Positions 10,610-22,629 are shown, counted from the stretch's first letter. The stretch: DNA of 64,000 nt from Prorocentrum cordatum (GCA_963575745.1 CAUYUJ010015290.1:102531-166530); one strand, 5' to 3'. Numbers and translations are program-made. The notes: generated by a model not told the origin, from the letters alone.

Positions 10610-11870
10610 GACTCAAAGAGCCGCGGAGTAGACCACTGGCAGCCGGGGGCTGGTGCGTAGGGCACTTGCAGCCATCAGTCCATCAGGCCAACTCCAGGGC
10701 CAACGCGGTCGACGAGCGAAGTCGCCACATTCCCCAAGCACCGGGGGAGCGGGAGGGAGCCCGTCCGAGGAAGCATGGAGCGGTTACCAGAACTCGAAGA
10801 GCACCGAGGGGTGACCGTGGAAGCACAAGCCAGTGCCGACGAAGAACAGCCAGGCCAGCCAGGCTTACGGGTAACCGGCGCGGCCCGGGGGGCCGTGCCT
10901 GCCAAGGCGGTCCAGGTGACCATCCCGGGCCCGCCAGGCTGGCTGGTGGGGTCACGCGAAGCGTCTAGAAAGACACACCTATCTATGTGCATATTGGTAT
11001 GCCCATATGTATATCTGCATCCGCCAGCGTGACCTGAGGCACGAGTTGGAATGTCCTCAGGTCCCTTGACCTCTGACCCATCAACTCTGAACCAATATGG
11101 GAGATTATTTTCAGGGCCCAAGCCCAAATGCTCAAATGCCCCGGCTCGGACTAGCGGAGCGTCGCTCCGCTACTTTGCCTCAAAGCATGCGCACCCGAAT
11201 TGCTTGCTACGCTCCCATTGGCGGAACGCCGCTCCGCGAATTGGCCTTAAAACACTTGCTTCACTCAGATTAACGGAATGAGTTTATAGTTCAGTCCACT
11301 GTCGGATTTGACGCGGATCTTCGTACATGTACATTGAGTGCGCTCTCCTTGTCCGCAGCCTCGCTCTCCCTATTTCTCATCATATTCGAAGCTTCATGAA
11401 GGCTTCTTCAGGGCCCTCTTGAGGGCTCGTCGGGGACCTCGGGGCCGTTAGGGGCGCACGAATTTTCCCGAAGTGGCTCTGTTAAACCATCTTGGAGCCG
11501 TACCCCCACACCGCGATGCTTCCCCCCTCGCCTGCAGACTTGTACTTGGCTGGCAGTCTGGTACCGGTGCTCCTCAGAATTTTCGTAAGCGCCAACATGT
11601 GTTTTTCCGCCGAAGCGCTTCGATACGACCCAGGCGATATAATGCGGGCTGAGACAGTATGCGTGCTATCGGTCGAGCTCTACGAAGTGAACACACGTTA
11701 GGCAAACACACGTCCTGATGATGATCGAACCTGGCAAACCGCGAGGAAAACAACTATCCACAGACGCCTGTCCTTGTCGGGCGCAACCTCCGCTGAATCG
11801 GGGGGCCCTCGACAACGGACACATCGGCGGCGCACTCGCGGCATCCTTCGGGCGGGTGGTAATGGGGGGT
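10610..11870. other. No gene seen: spacer with a short perfect hairpin
   Basis: A 150-codon minus-strand frame from 11127 is GC-driven and has no recognisable domain. GCGGAGCGTCGCTCCGC at about 11154-11170 is a perfect 8-bp stem around one base, and a related gaacgccgctccgcg lies at about 11224. Confidence 0.45.
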
Positions 11871-12316
11871 GACCTAGATGGGGGGTGAAGCTCCAAAAGG
11901 GGTTCTAAAGGGCCCCTTCAAGGCTTTTTTTTCCACCCCCCACGTAGGTCCACTCCCCATGACCACCCGCCCGAACCCTTGGAGCGTGGCCGCCCACCGC
12001 AATCGGTCGGGCATCTTGGCCACACCCCTGCAACCCCTGCAATGCCAGGAAGTCTTGGGATCTTGCCATCGCTCGGACGTCCATTCCCCGTGCAGATTTC
12101 GGTTTCGTGCGCCCACATTTCTGGCAAGATGATCCAAGATGCTCCTCGAGGGCCATCGCCGAGGGAAAAAGTGCACACGTCCGAACGATGCCAAGAGGTG
12201 CAAGAACTCAGCCGTCCACCGAAATCGGCCCAGACGCGATTTTGGCGGCGCCAGGGCCCGAAGCGGGCCCCCACGGGCCGATATCGAGGAGCGGCCGCTG
12301 ACGTCGAGGCAGAAGC

Positions 12317-12545
12317 ACGAGGTCGGACGCCTGGGATCCTTCCAAGGGGGGGCTCGTCCTGACGAGCTTCCCGAGCCGCTCCAGCCGTGGCGACGAGGAC
12401 CTCCAAGAACGCCCAACAACCCAGATCATTGGATACGGGATTGGAAACACGAGGTCGGAAGCCTGGGATCCCTCCTGGACTCCAGGGGCCCATCCTGGAG
12501 ACGAGGGCCTCCGAGAACGCCCAACAACCCAGATCATGGGATACC
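12317..12545. repeat. Two-copy tandem duplication, about 108-130 bp
   Basis: cacgaggtcgga and gcctgggatcc occur at about 12317 and 12447. cgaggacctccaagaacgcc with caacaacccagatcat occurs at 12393 and again at 12501 with few changes. The unit lengths differ because the middle of the second copy is shorter. The preceding 11870-12317 stretch shows no gene. Confidence 0.8.
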
Positions 12546-12552
12546 GGATTTT

Positions 12553-12690
12553 ATCGGTCGCGATCGGTGGCGACCGATCGGCATGCAAGATCGATCGCGA
12601 CCGATGCTCCTATCGGTCGCGACCGACTTTGAAGCACAAATCGGTTCCGACCGATACCAGAACTTGAGGTGACATCGGTCGCGACCGAAA
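12553..12690. repeat. Cluster of five copies of the palindrome ATCGGTCGCGACCGAT
   Basis: Copies or near copies of the palindrome ATCGGTCGCGACCGAT lie at about 12555, 12590, 12613, 12641 and 12674, spaced 20-35 bp. A further variant, ATCGGTAGCGACCGAT, lies at about 14013. Each could form a hairpin or a symmetric binding site. Confidence 0.85.
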
Positions 12691-12842
12691 TAATATGGTG
12701 TCCAATGATCTTCGAGTAGGGGATCGACTGGTAATTACTGGGCTAGCCCAGAATAATTTTTCAGTCGAATCCACGAACAGTGCGAAGATTGGTCTGCGGA
12801 TCTACCAACATGCTGCGTATCTTTTCGTAGGTTCGACGAGAC

Positions 12843-12887
12843 ATTCAGGAGGAGGGGGAGGAGGAGGAGGAGGAGGTAAAGGATTTT

Positions 12888-12957
<70 letters not shown>

Positions 12958-13080
12958 GGAGGAGGAGGAGGAGGAGGAGGAGGAGGAGGAGGAGAAGGAT
13001 TTGATGATGATGACGGCGAGGAGGAGGAGGAGGATGATGATGATGATGATGAGGAGGAGGAGGAGGAGGAGGAGGAGTCG
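12843..13080. repeat. Compound trinucleotide tract: GGA, about 23 GAT, GGA
   Basis: AGG/GGA repeats (12846-12877), an uninterrupted (ATG)n of about 23 units (12887-12957), then GGA repeats to 13080. The plus frame reads poly-Asp then poly-Glu and the minus frame poly-Ser. These are not taken as genes. The following 13085-13370 stretch is G+A-rich with GAAGG/CCTTC motifs and no gene. Confidence 0.9.
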
Positions 13081-13372
13081 GAGGAAGGTGGCCTCCCGAG
13101 AAGCCTGGATGGCTTCCGAGAGGCCAGGGTCCTCCTCTCGGCGGCGAGCCCGGGGGGGAAGCACGAAGGAGAAGGCCTTCTCAGAGAACGGCGGGACTTC
13201 TCCGAAGCGCTCCGGCCCTCCGAGAAGTTTGCGGTGTCTTGGGGAAAGGCTCAGAGAACTTCTAAGGAGGCCGGGAGACTTCCGAGCCTTCTGAGAAGGC
13301 CCGCCCCTTCTCACTTCCCCCCCTGGTTCGCTGCGCCGATTCTCTAGAGAGAGCGAGAACAAGCTGAACTTC

Positions 13373-13497
13373 CACTTTCGGAGGTCTGCGCGAATTTCTT
13401 GGATCGGCGCTGGGACCCCCCCCCCGGCGCCGGAGGCGCCGCCAGAAAGGGCCCCAACGCGGGGCAACGAAATCCGCGTGGAGCTCCGCACGTTTAT
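13373..13497. mobile_element. Foldback (MITE-like) element, copy 1
   Basis: Left arm cactttcggaggtctgcgcg, then aatttcttggatcggcgctg. The right arm, read as reverse complement, is gtgcggagctccacgcgg then atttcgttgccccgcgttgg. The two arms match imperfectly over about 38 bp around a G/C-rich centre of about 40 bp. The same arms recur at 53588-53708 and 62122-62288, with a half copy at 61208. Confidence 0.6.
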
Positions 13498-13499
13498 AT

Positions 13500-14850
13500 C
13501 TGTGCCGTCTTCTCTTCTCCGAGAGAAGGCAAGGGGCCTTCGTTGGGAAGGCCTGGGAGCTTCTGGCGGGAACCCTCGGAAGCCGGGCGGGGCCTCGAAG
13601 GGGCCCCCGCCCTCAGCTGCCCCGATACGCAACACGCAAGACGCAGCGTATTGAGACGGAGCTCGACATGCAGACTGAAAACGCAGGCGTGACGCGACGC
13701 GCCCGCCACAGAGTGGGCCACTGCGCCGAGCCAGCACGCAGCGGGTTGCCACGGACGTGTTCAGCACGGCGCGTGCTGCGTTTCAAGACGGGCGCATCGA
13801 GGCAGGCAAGCCCCCGCCCCCTCTGCGCCCCCTCCTCCGCCCTCCTGGGGGGCCGCCCGCCCCGCGCCGCGCCCGCTCTGCGCGCCGCCGGCTCCGAGGG
13901 GCCGCGGTGCAGGCCTGGTGCTGCAGGCAGGCTCCTTCTTCCAGGAGCGCCAGAGGGGCGGAGCTCTTGCTTTCTCTCGGCGGCGCGCGACCGATCCCCG
14001 AATTCGAAGCAGAATCGGTAGCGACCGATCTCGTCGGCAGAGACCGAACAGATCCAGGACCCAGCGACGCGTACAAGGGGGTTAGGGGGGAGCGGGGAAG
14101 GCTTCTTGGAAGGAGGCAAGCCTTCCCCCCTCCCCCTGCCCCCTCCTGCGCGTGGCCGAGTTTTGGCACCAAGAGCGCCTGGGTGAACGAGGAGAGCTGG
14201 TCGAGGAACGGCGAGCCCCCTCCGAGCCCAAAGCGGCCCTCACCTCGGCGGTGCAGTGATCGGAAGCCACCACGCGGGACGCAGCACGCGGAACCGAGAA
14301 GGCTCTTCTGGCCACGGCGGGCCCAGGCCACAGACACTTTTCTGCGGCACGGGCCTGCGGAGCGGCCCGAGAAGCAGAGCCCCTCCCGAGCCCAACGTGG
14401 CCTCTGCTTCGGCGTCTTGACTGCAGGGTGGGGCCGGCCCGGGAGGGGGGGAGAGATCGAGCCGGGATCGGCGATGCGGCGCCGACAGATCGACGATAGT
14501 CCACCGATAGCGGGTCCACGCGTTCCTGGGCGGGGCGGGCCATCGGGCCCCTATACGCGATTTGGGGGTCGATGCGTCCCTCACTGAGCCTACGGCCGAC
14601 AACTCTTGCTTGGCGTGTCGCGGCGGCGGCCCCGGCGACACGCTACACCCTGCGAGCGGATAGCGCGTCGCTCCGCTCCGCGGGGCGGGAGGCTGGGAAA
14701 CTCTCGGGACGTTGAGGCTGGGGGACCAGGAAGCGGACACAGCACGCCGCGCCGAGATCTGGTGGGGGTCAGAGCTGGCGGAGCGACACGCTGAGCCAGA
14801 ACTCCTGACCATATCCCCCGCCCTGACGCTGCCCATCAGGCTCACCCCTG
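13500..14850. other. No gene seen: GC-rich spacer
   Basis: Long frames on both strands are Arg/Ala/Pro rich. A single ATCGGTAGCGACCGAT palindrome lies at about 14013. Nothing else supported. Confidence 0.45.
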
Positions 14851-14855
14851 CGGGG

Positions 14856-14962
14856 GAAGGAGGAGGAGGAGGAGGAGGAGGAGGAGGAGGAGGAGGAGGA
14901 GGAGGAGGAGGAGGGAGGAGGAGGAGGAGGAGGAGGAGGAGGAGGAGGAGGAGGAGGAGGGA
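14856..14962. repeat. (GGA)n tract
   Basis: Nearly pure GGA repeats of about 105 bp with two interruptions. Confidence 0.95.
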
Positions 14963-16030
14963 GGCCGCCTGGCCCAAGGCGTCCCCCGCGCCCGCGGCCC
15001 TGGCGCGCCAGTCGAGCCCCTCCGCGTCGAGGTCCAGGCCGCTCGCGGCCTTCGCCGCTGCCCCTAGGCGCCGGGCGCGCGCGCGCGCCCCTCCGAGTGC
15101 GGAGGCGGTGGCGAGGACGAGGAGCCAACTCTCCGAGGGATGTGCCTTCTTCCTGGGGTGCTCCTTCGATTTCGGCCTCCAGGGCTGGGCATCGGGCCCC
15201 CTGCCCATCCAAGACTGGACCTGGGACAGAAAGGCTATGCTCCCGGAGAAGCGGTCGGGGCCTCTGGGCCCGCGGATTGGAACAATCACGTGGGCGGACG
15301 TCAGGAGGCGGGGATGAGCGCCGATGCCCAGAGCCGTGCGCACCAACGTATGGCCGCGGTTCGGGGCGGGCGAGCGAGCGAGGTGCCGGTCCAGACGCAT
15401 GTGGTGTGGCGCGCGTGCTTGTGCACTTTCGGGCAGGGCGCGCGGGGCCGTAGCCTCTCGGAGGCGGCAGAGCTCTAGATCACGCGAAAACCACCATGCT
15501 CGTCGCGCTGCGAGCAGCAGCCACGAGGTGTCGTTGGTGTCGTTGTGTTGGTAGGGGATGGCGGAGGAGGATGTAGCCAAAGAGCTCCCAAGCTGTGTTT
15601 GCGCGTTTGCTTGCTCCTCCTCGTGGTTCTCGAGCGTACCCACGTGTCGCAAGACTTCTAAATTCGTGCCTCGGCGGCTAAGGATCGAGCTGATCACGGG
15701 CGCATGCGCACGGGTCCACGCTAAAACATGCGAACAAATAACCTACGTCCTTCAATCCCACCCGCGTGAGGGAGGGAGCGAGCAAATCAGGGGAGGAGGC
15801 GGATGATGAGGCTTGGCGATATTTCGAAAGAAGGGTTCTAGACGGCTGTGCGTAAGTTTCTGTGGGAGGTTTGCTGGGCGGCCTCAGGGGATTATACGGA
15901 CCTGGACGGCTTCAGAGGATTCATGGATCGGATGATGGGATTGTGTGAATTTTGTTTAGGGTCGGGGTCTGTACGGGGGCTGCAAGGGGCTCTGGGAGGT
16001 TGTGGACGGCTTCAGGAAAATGGTGTGCAT
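14963..16030. other. No gene seen: GC-rich then mixed spacer
   Basis: A 485-codon minus-strand frame crosses this region and the GGA tract, but its composition is Ala/Arg/Pro/Ser with a poly-Leu/Pro stretch from the tract. No domain seen. Confidence 0.45.
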
Positions 16031-16032
16031 GT

Positions 16033-16033
<1 letters not shown>

Positions 16034-16073
<40 letters not shown>
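16034..16073. repeat. (GT)n dinucleotide tract
   Basis: About 18 GT units just upstream of the conserved block that precedes array C. Confidence 0.95.
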
Positions 16074-16076
<3 letters not shown>

Positions 16077-16086
16077 GGAAGCTGTT

Positions 16087-16155
16087 CCCAACCCTCCTGT
16101 GTGTTGGGTTCTCGTTTTGATTTCGCAGCGCCGCGCGTCTCCTCCTCTCCTCAGC
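16087..16155. repeat. Conserved 60-bp block, copy 1 (precedes array C)
   Basis: cccaaccctcctgtgtgttg then ggttctcgttttgatttcgc and agcgccgcgcgtctcctc, followed by pyrimidine-rich DNA and then array C. Other copies lie at 17974, 24882 and 31837. CCCAAC and GTTGGG can pair as a short stem. Confidence 0.8.
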
Positions 16156-16204
16156 TCTCATCCTCCCCCTCCTCCCTCCTCTCATCTTCCTCTTCTTCTC
16201 TCTT

Positions 16205-17765
16205 TCATATCGGCGCACCCCTCACACGTTTCGTGGCCCAATGGGGAGCTCCACCCAGTGGCTGCGTCCGCATGGTGATCCGCGCCATCTCGGTGCCCCA
16301 CTCACACGCTTTCTAGGCCCTATGGGGGACTCCACCGAAAGCTCCAGAGGCTGCATCCGCATGGTGACCCGCCCCAGATCGGCGCACCCCTCACACGTTC
16401 CGTGGCTCCATAGGGAGTGCCACCCAAGGCGCCGGTGACTGCATCCGCATGGTGACCCGCGCCATTTCGGCGCACCCCTCACATGTCTCGTAGCTCCACA
16501 GAGAGCGCCGTTGAAGGCTCCAGAGGCTACGTTCTCATGGTGACCCGCCCACTTGGGCGCACCCCTCACACGTTTCGTGGCTCCATAGGGAGCTCCCCCC
16601 AAGGCGCCAGTGGCTGCGTCCGCATTGTGACCCGCCCCAGTGTGGCGCACCCTTACACGTTTCGTGGCCCCATATGGAGCTCCATCGAAGGCTCCAAAGG
16701 CTGCGTCCGCATGGTGACCCGCTCCACTTCGGCGCATCCCTTACACGTCTCGTAGCCCCATGTGGTTCCACTGGAGGCCCCAGCGGCTGCGTTCGCATTG
16801 TGGTCCGCATGATTTCGGCGCACCCCTCACACGTTTCGTGTCGTCATAGGGCGCCCAACCAGAGGCCACAGTGGCTGCGTCCGCATGGAAACCCGCCTTA
16901 GTTGGACACTCCCTTCACACCTTTCGTGTTCCTATATGGTGGCCCCACCGGAAGCCCCGATGGCTGCGTCTTCATGGTGTTCCGCCCCAGTTCGGCGCAC
17001 CCCTCACACGTTTCGCAGCCCCATAGGGCGCTCCACCGAAGGCCCTCGTGTGTGCGTCCGCATGGGGACACGCTTCATTTCGGCATTCCCGTTGCACGTT
17101 TCGTGGCCCAATACGGGGGCTCCACCAAAAGCTCCAGAGGATGCGTCCGCATGGTGACTCGCCCATTTCGGCGCACCCCTCACACGTTTCGTTGCTCAAA
17201 TGGGAGCTCCGCCGAAAGCGCCACTGGCGCGTTCGATGGTGATGAGCTCCATTTGGGCGTACACGTGTTGGGACCACATAGGGAGCTCCACCGGAGACAC
17301 TAGAAACTGCGTCCGCATGGTGATCCGCGCCATCTCGGACCCGCCTCCCACGCTTCGTGGCCCCACGGGGGGCTCCACCGAAGGCTCCAGAGGCTGCGTC
17401 CGTGACGCGCCTCGTGGCTCCATAGGGAGCTCCACCCAAGGCGCCAGTGGCTGCGTCCGCATCCCTCCCCCATTCGGCGCACCCCTCACAAGTTTCGTGG
17501 CCCCGTAGGGCGCTCCATCGAAGGCCCCAGAGGCCCAGAGGCTGCGTTCGCATGGTGACCCGCTCCATGTCGGCGCACCCCTCACACGTTTCGTTGCCCC
17601 ATAGGGAATGCATCCGAAAACCCCCAAATGACTGCGTCCGCATGGTGACCCGCCCGAGTTGGGCATTCCTCTCACACGTTTCGTGTCCCTATATGGTGGC
17701 CCCACCGGAAGCCCCAGTGGCTGCGTCCGCATGGTGACCCGCCCCATGTCGGCGCACGCTTCACG
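16205..17765 (+). repeat. Array C of the 77-89 bp repeat family (plus orientation, largest)
   Basis: About seventeen copies of an approximately 89-bp unit over 1.55 kb: cggcgcacccctcacacg, ttTCGTGGCCCCATAGGGAG, ctccaccgaaggctccag, tggctgcgtccgcatggtg. Several copies have small deletions (near 17220-17260 and 17400-17480). Frames such as GATKRVRGAPxWxGSPCGRS are repeat by-products. Confidence 0.9.
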
Positions 17766-17973
17766 AGCTTGGTGCCACCCCCATTTGCGATTGGAGTCGT
17801 GAGAGTTCATGCGTGAGGCGTGAAGGGGCAACGCTGGGTGCAGTCTGGCGTTCTTCGGCGAAGAATTCAAGGGCACGGCAGTCCCTCAGTGAGTTCTTAT
17901 GCACGCAGAGGCCCTAGTCACATTCGCCGTGTGTTTAGAGAAAGGGTTGGGCTCTTCGCCAAGATCGTTTGTT

Positions 17974-18012
17974 TCACAATCCTCCTGTGTTGGGTTCTCG
18001 TTTTGGATAGAA
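17974..18012. repeat. Conserved block, copy 2 (follows array C, truncated)
   Basis: tcacaatcctcctgtgttgg then gttctcgttttgga. It diverges where the other copies read gacagcgccccgcgtctcc. Confidence 0.65.
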
Positions 18013-18116
18013 AGTGGTCCCCCGCCTCCTCCTCCCTGCTCCCTCTTCCTCCCCGCCTCTTGCCTCCTCCTGCCGTCTGCTCCCTGGGTGGCTGCGAACT
18101 GCGCAACGGTCACCAC

Positions 18117-18195
18117 TTTCGTGGGCTCCTGGGAGGCGCAGCAAAGTCGGGGGCCACGCGGACCCAGACGGACCCTCGCTGCTCGCTGGGTGGCT
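18117..18195. repeat. Dispersed 75-bp repeat, copy 1
   Basis: tttcgtgggctcctgggagg then gcaaagtcgggggccacgcg and gacccagacggaccc. It pairs with 20105-20182 in the same orientation. Confidence 0.75.
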
Positions 18196-18483
18196 GCGAA
18201 CTGCACGCTTGCGACCAATCCCACCAGCCCTCTGGGCGTCGGTGGTCTAGACAGTTTCCTCTTCCAAACACCTTCTTCCCATTCGGGGAGGGGTTTATCA
18301 CTGTTCCCCATTAATAAACACCCCCTCCCCCAGGCGACTGGGGGCCAACCCAAGTCCATGCCGACCCCCCCCCACCATCCATGGTAAAAAACAATGCAAA
18401 CACACACTCTGCCTCCAAATTCTGAACATGCGCAGCCAACCCGATGCGGCCCCCCCCCCACCATCCCTGTCAAAAAACAATAC

Positions 18484-18755
18484 AGAGTACACTTGGCGGT
18501 GGCGGCGGCTGCGGCGGCTGCGGCGGCTGCGGCGGCGGCGGCGGGGGCGGCGGCGGCGGCGGCGGGGGCGGCGGCGGCAGCGGCTGCGGCTGCGGCGGCG
18601 GTTTGGCAGCGGGGGGGCGGCGGCGGCGGCGGCGGCGGCGGCGGCAGGGGCGCGGCGGCGGCGGCGGCGGCGCGGCGGGGGCGGCGGCGGCGGGCAGCGG
18701 CGGCGGCGGCGGCGGCGGCGGCGGAGGCAGCGGCGGCGGCGGCGGCGGATTGGCC
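18484..18755. repeat. (GGC)n tract, about 270 bp
   Basis: GGC repeats with occasional TGC, GGG and CAG interruptions. Frames give poly-Gly, poly-Ala and poly-Arg. Confidence 0.95.
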
Positions 18756-18939
18756 CCCAGTAGCTCCCCATCCCAAGACGACTGCTGAATATGCTGAGGC
18801 TCGGGCCAGACCCGGGTGCTACGTATGTGTTGGGAGGGCGGGTGGGAGTGAGCGAGACGGCTTGCGGGCGGGGAGGGGGTAACTTGACCCCTCCCCCTAC
18901 CCCCTCCCCGGGACCTGGACGGAGGGTTCCGCGGGTCGC

Positions 18940-19570
18940 TGGGGCGTCCAAGGTGGCCCAAGACGGCTCCAAGAGGGCCTCAGAGAGCCCAAGATAGCCT
19001 CCAAGATGGCTCAAGATAGCGCATGATGCCTCAAGATGGATCCCGAGATGCTCCAAGAGGCCTAAAGACCGCACCAAAACTGCCCCAAGTGGCCAAAGAG
19101 CTCCTCACGGAGCTCCCCGAGAGGCCCAAATCATGCCGCAACCTAAAGAACGTTACTGTTTTTTGATTTCTCGTTTTTTTTGCTTCCGATGCAGGCCTCA
19201 AGATGGCCCCAAGATTGCCCAAAAGGGCCACAACAGAGGCCCAAGAGTCCCAAGACGGCCCCAAGAACGCCCGAGAGCGCTCGAAGATCGCCTCACGAGG
19301 GGCCCAAGAAACGATTCGAGGCACTCTAGAAGGGCAGGGCTAATATACGACCCCCCCCTTCTTTGATAGATCTCCTCCCACATGGCCCCAAGAGCGCCCC
19401 GAAGGCTCCCAAGAGCGCCCCAAAAGTGCCCCAAGAGGCCCCAAGAGGCGCCCACGAGGCCTCCCTCCAAGAGGCTCCCGAGAGACCCCCAAGAGGCCCC
19501 CCGAGATACGCAAGAGGCCCCCGGGACCGCCAAGAGGCCCCAAAGACGGCCCAAGAGGCCCACAAGCTCG
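18940..19570. repeat. CCCAAGAGGCCCC minisatellite, second locus
   Basis: Repeats such as ccaagatggctcaagatag and ccaagaggccccaagagg over about 630 bp, interrupted near 19140-19190 by T-rich unique sequence. Same family as 7080-7640 and 57060-57190. Confidence 0.75.
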
Positions 19571-19589
19571 CCATTGTCCTCCTCATCCT

Positions 19590-19830
19590 CTTTTTCTTCC
19601 TCCTCCCTCCTCCCCCTCCCTCTCCTCCTCCTCCTCCTCCTCCTCCTCCTCCTCCTCCTCCTCCTCCTCCTCTTCCTGCTTCTCCTCCTTCTCGTCCTCC
19701 ACGTCCTCGCCCTCCTCCCTCTCCTCCTCCTCATCTTCCTCCTCCTCCTCCCCCTCCTCCTCCTGCTCCTCCTCGTGCTCCTCCTCTTCCTGCTCCTACT
19801 CCGACGACGACGACTCCTCCTACATCCTCC
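19590..19830. repeat. (CCT)n tract
   Basis: Pyrimidine-only tract dominated by CCT with CTT and CCC variants. Confidence 0.9.
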
Positions 19831-20104
19831 CCCTCTTGGGGTATATGGCGGCTTATCCCGCCCTTTGTTCTTCTGCATGCTCCCCCGCTTCCCTCATCAC
19901 CTCCACTCCCCTGGGACTCATTTCTGGACGGGCTGGTGGGGGTATTTTTTTTTTCGGTCGCGCCCGCCAGCGAGAACGCAAGCGGAGTCAGAAGCGTTCC
20001 GGCACACGGAAGCGGCCTAATTAGCTACTAAACGCGCCGCAGGCCGGCCGGCCCATCCACAAAGCAGCTGCAGGCTGCGCGGGAGAGCTGGCGGGGCGTC
20101 TAGA

Positions 20105-20182
20105 ATTTCGTGGGCGCCTGGGAGGTCCAGAGCAATCGGGGGCCACGCGCACCCAGACGGGACCTCCGCTTCCTGGGTGGCT
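20105..20182. repeat. Dispersed 75-bp repeat, copy 2
   Basis: tttcgtgggcgcctgggagg then gcaatcgggggccacgcgca and cccagacgggacc, ending ctgggtggctg. Diverged relative of 18117-18195. The 20185-20640 stretch that follows holds a short (GT)n at 20443 and no gene. Confidence 0.75.
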
Positions 20183-20659
20183 GACCTCAGTTAGCGCACG
20201 GCGCTGTTGCATCAGAGCGCAGGGCGCTGGAGAATCACGTAGTGCATGGCGCTGTCGTCAATGGCCCGCCCCTATCACATCCTGTCACCTGCAGCGGCAG
20301 GTCGGGCGAACCGAGCAGATGTAAAGCATGCCACTGTTACTCTCGCCTGTGTTTCTCCCCTTTCCCTCGCAATCCTGCTTGTCCTCTTTCCGTTTTCCTC
20401 CTCCTGCACTTTCGTCACCCGTTCTATGTTGCGCAAGTGTGCGATGTGTGTGTGTGTGTGTGGCCCGACATTGAACCGCCGTCTCGAATGTTGCGTAAAT
20501 CGCAACATGTTCTTTTGTATGAAACATTAATAACATGAACCGTCGCTTGACGTGCAGACGGGGTTGGGTGCGGTTGCGTATCGGATTGTGTTGTTTTTCT
20601 TTTGGGGGTCTAGGGTGTCGTCAAAAGAGCTCGTCGACGGCTTACGGACAGTCTAAGAA

Positions 20660-20850
20660 AGATGAAGATGACAATGAGGAGGAGAATGAGGCTGATAATG
20701 ATGGTGATGATGAGGAAGGGGAGAAGGATTAGGAGGAGGAGGGGGAGGAGGAGGAGGAGGAGGAGGACGAGCGGGAAGAGAAGGAGAAGGAGGAGGAGGA
20801 GGAAGGAGGATGATGATGATGAGGAGGAAGAGAACGAGGAAGATGGGGCC
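20660..20850. repeat. Purine tract with GGA and GAT repeats
   Basis: G+A-only stretches with ATGATGATG. The following 20850-21530 stretch is unique-looking with no recognisable gene. Confidence 0.85.
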
Positions 20851-21539
20851 ATTCTGGCCCCTTGCGCGCCACGCCCGCGAAGGTTGGGGCTGGCCCTAAC
20901 CCGTCCCGTGCGGGCGTGGAGACCCTCGAGGCAGATCTACTTCGCGGCCTGCGGGATCTCTAGAGAGCATCTACCCCACGATCTTCGTGAAGTACTTCGC
21001 GATCTACGGGGAATGCCTTACGATCTGCTCGAAATTCATCACGACCAGAAAGCTAGATGCCCCCAAACGGGGACCAGCATGGCCCCAGGACGACCAAAAC
21101 CACCCCGATCGACGATTCTTCGGGCTCCGACTGGGCGGGGGCTGAGATTAAGAACCCCTTCTTTGATCGTTTGCGACCAGTGTGGTCTTCAAGGTCGCCC
21201 CCCATAATAAGAGCTCGAGTATGCCCCCCCATGCCACCCCATAACCACGAGAGCCCCAAAACCACCCAACAAAACTGCCAAAGAAATCCCACATGGAAAT
21301 ATCCGCGAACCCGTTTATAGCTTAACTCGTGGGTCTGCTCAGGCTGATCCCGAGCTTCGGTTTGACGGCTGCCCCAACTCTGTTCACCTTCTTACTCCTG
21401 CGCTTCCCTGGTCCAGACAACTCATGGGCTGATGGTGCGGATGCGCGAAACGTCAGTGAGTCCCTGCGCGGAGAAACGCATCAATGCACCAGAATCATGG
21501 AGACATAAGGGCCCATCACAACGTAATATTCTGATACTT

Positions 21540-21635
21540 AATGATGGTGATGGTGATGGTGATCTGATGATGGTGATGGTGATGTATATGCGAGGGGGGG
21601 GGGACGAGCGTGATGGTGATGGTAGGGATGAGCAA
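21540..21635. repeat. (GATGGT)n-type microsatellite
   Basis: Two clusters of GATGGT or ATGGTG units around 21540-21585 and 21610-21630. Confidence 0.85.
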
Positions 21636-21777
21636 GAAGGGCAAACACGATGATTCGCATGGTAATGAAAGGGGGGAAATCCGCGATACATTGTTTTTCT
21701 GGTCGGGGCGAGGGAAGCGGAAGAACTTGACAACCACAAGGGGGGAACCTACGAGGAAACGGAGGAGCAGGAGGATG

Positions 21778-21937
21778 ACGGAGGAGGAGGAGGAGGAGGA
21801 GGAGGAGGAGGAGGAGGAGGAGGAGGAGGAGGATGAGGACGGAGGAGGAGGAGGACCAGGAGGAGGAGCAGGAGGAAGGAGGATGACGCAGGAGGAGGAG
21901 GAGGAGGAGGAGGAGGAGGAGGAGGAGGAGGAGGACA
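21778..21937. repeat. (GGA)n tract
   Basis: Two GGA blocks separated by about 50 bp of related purine-rich sequence. The 21940-22625 stretch after it is GC-rich with no gene recognised. Confidence 0.9.
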
Positions 21938-22629
21938 AAAAGGGCCTCGGGCGAGGAGGGCTGAGGAGTTGCGAGGCGGCGCAGGCTTGCTCCTCCCTCC
22001 CTCCTCCGCCCCTCCTCCTCCTCGCCCTCCCTCCGCCGTCCCCTTCCTTTTTTCTAACTTGTATGCGGCGTGCCTGCGGTTCGTTCATGAAAGCGATGGA
22101 CAGCAACGCGTGCTGCTGGAAGGAAAGCCGCCGCGGCTGTCTCTGCAATGGGTCGGGTGATGGGGGCCAGAGAACTATATAGAGTGGATGCAGCAAACTG
22201 GAAAATGAGGTGTCGTGCTCATCCCTCTTCCCCCTTTCGCCTCGTCCTCCTGCTAGCCACGAGACACGTTTTTATGCACGACCACGTGCTCGCCCGCACT
22301 GCTCTCCAGGAACGAAACCTCGATCCGGTAGCCCGCCTCCGCGCCCAACAGCCAGGCCGGCTAGTCGGCCACCTCGGCCGTTAGGCGGGCCGCGGCGTCC
22401 TCGGCGCGGTCGTGCCCGATGGAGGTCCACTGCTGCCTCGCCCTGGTCCTTCCGCCTCTTCCTCCTGCTCATTATGCCGCTGCTCACGCTGCTGCTGCTG
22501 CTCTTCCCAGGAGGAAGCTGGTGGGCGGACCTGCGGCGCCCTCCACGGCCACAGCTGCCGATCTGGCGGCCCCCTCTCGCAGCTGCAGCGCCAGCGACGC
22601 GGCGCGGGCCTGGTGGGGGCCGTCGGGAG

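Noticed and set aside
12886-13767. Poly-Ser/poly-Asp/poly-Glu proteins across trinucleotide tracts
   Set aside because: Homopolymer peptides arise from GAT and GGA repeats in any frame. The same applies at 14856, 19590, 21778, 22630, 33862 and 36455.
18990-19045. Spliced-leader-like string (aagatggctcaagat)
   Set aside because: It belongs to the CCAAGAGG-type minisatellite and lacks the CCGTAGCC half.
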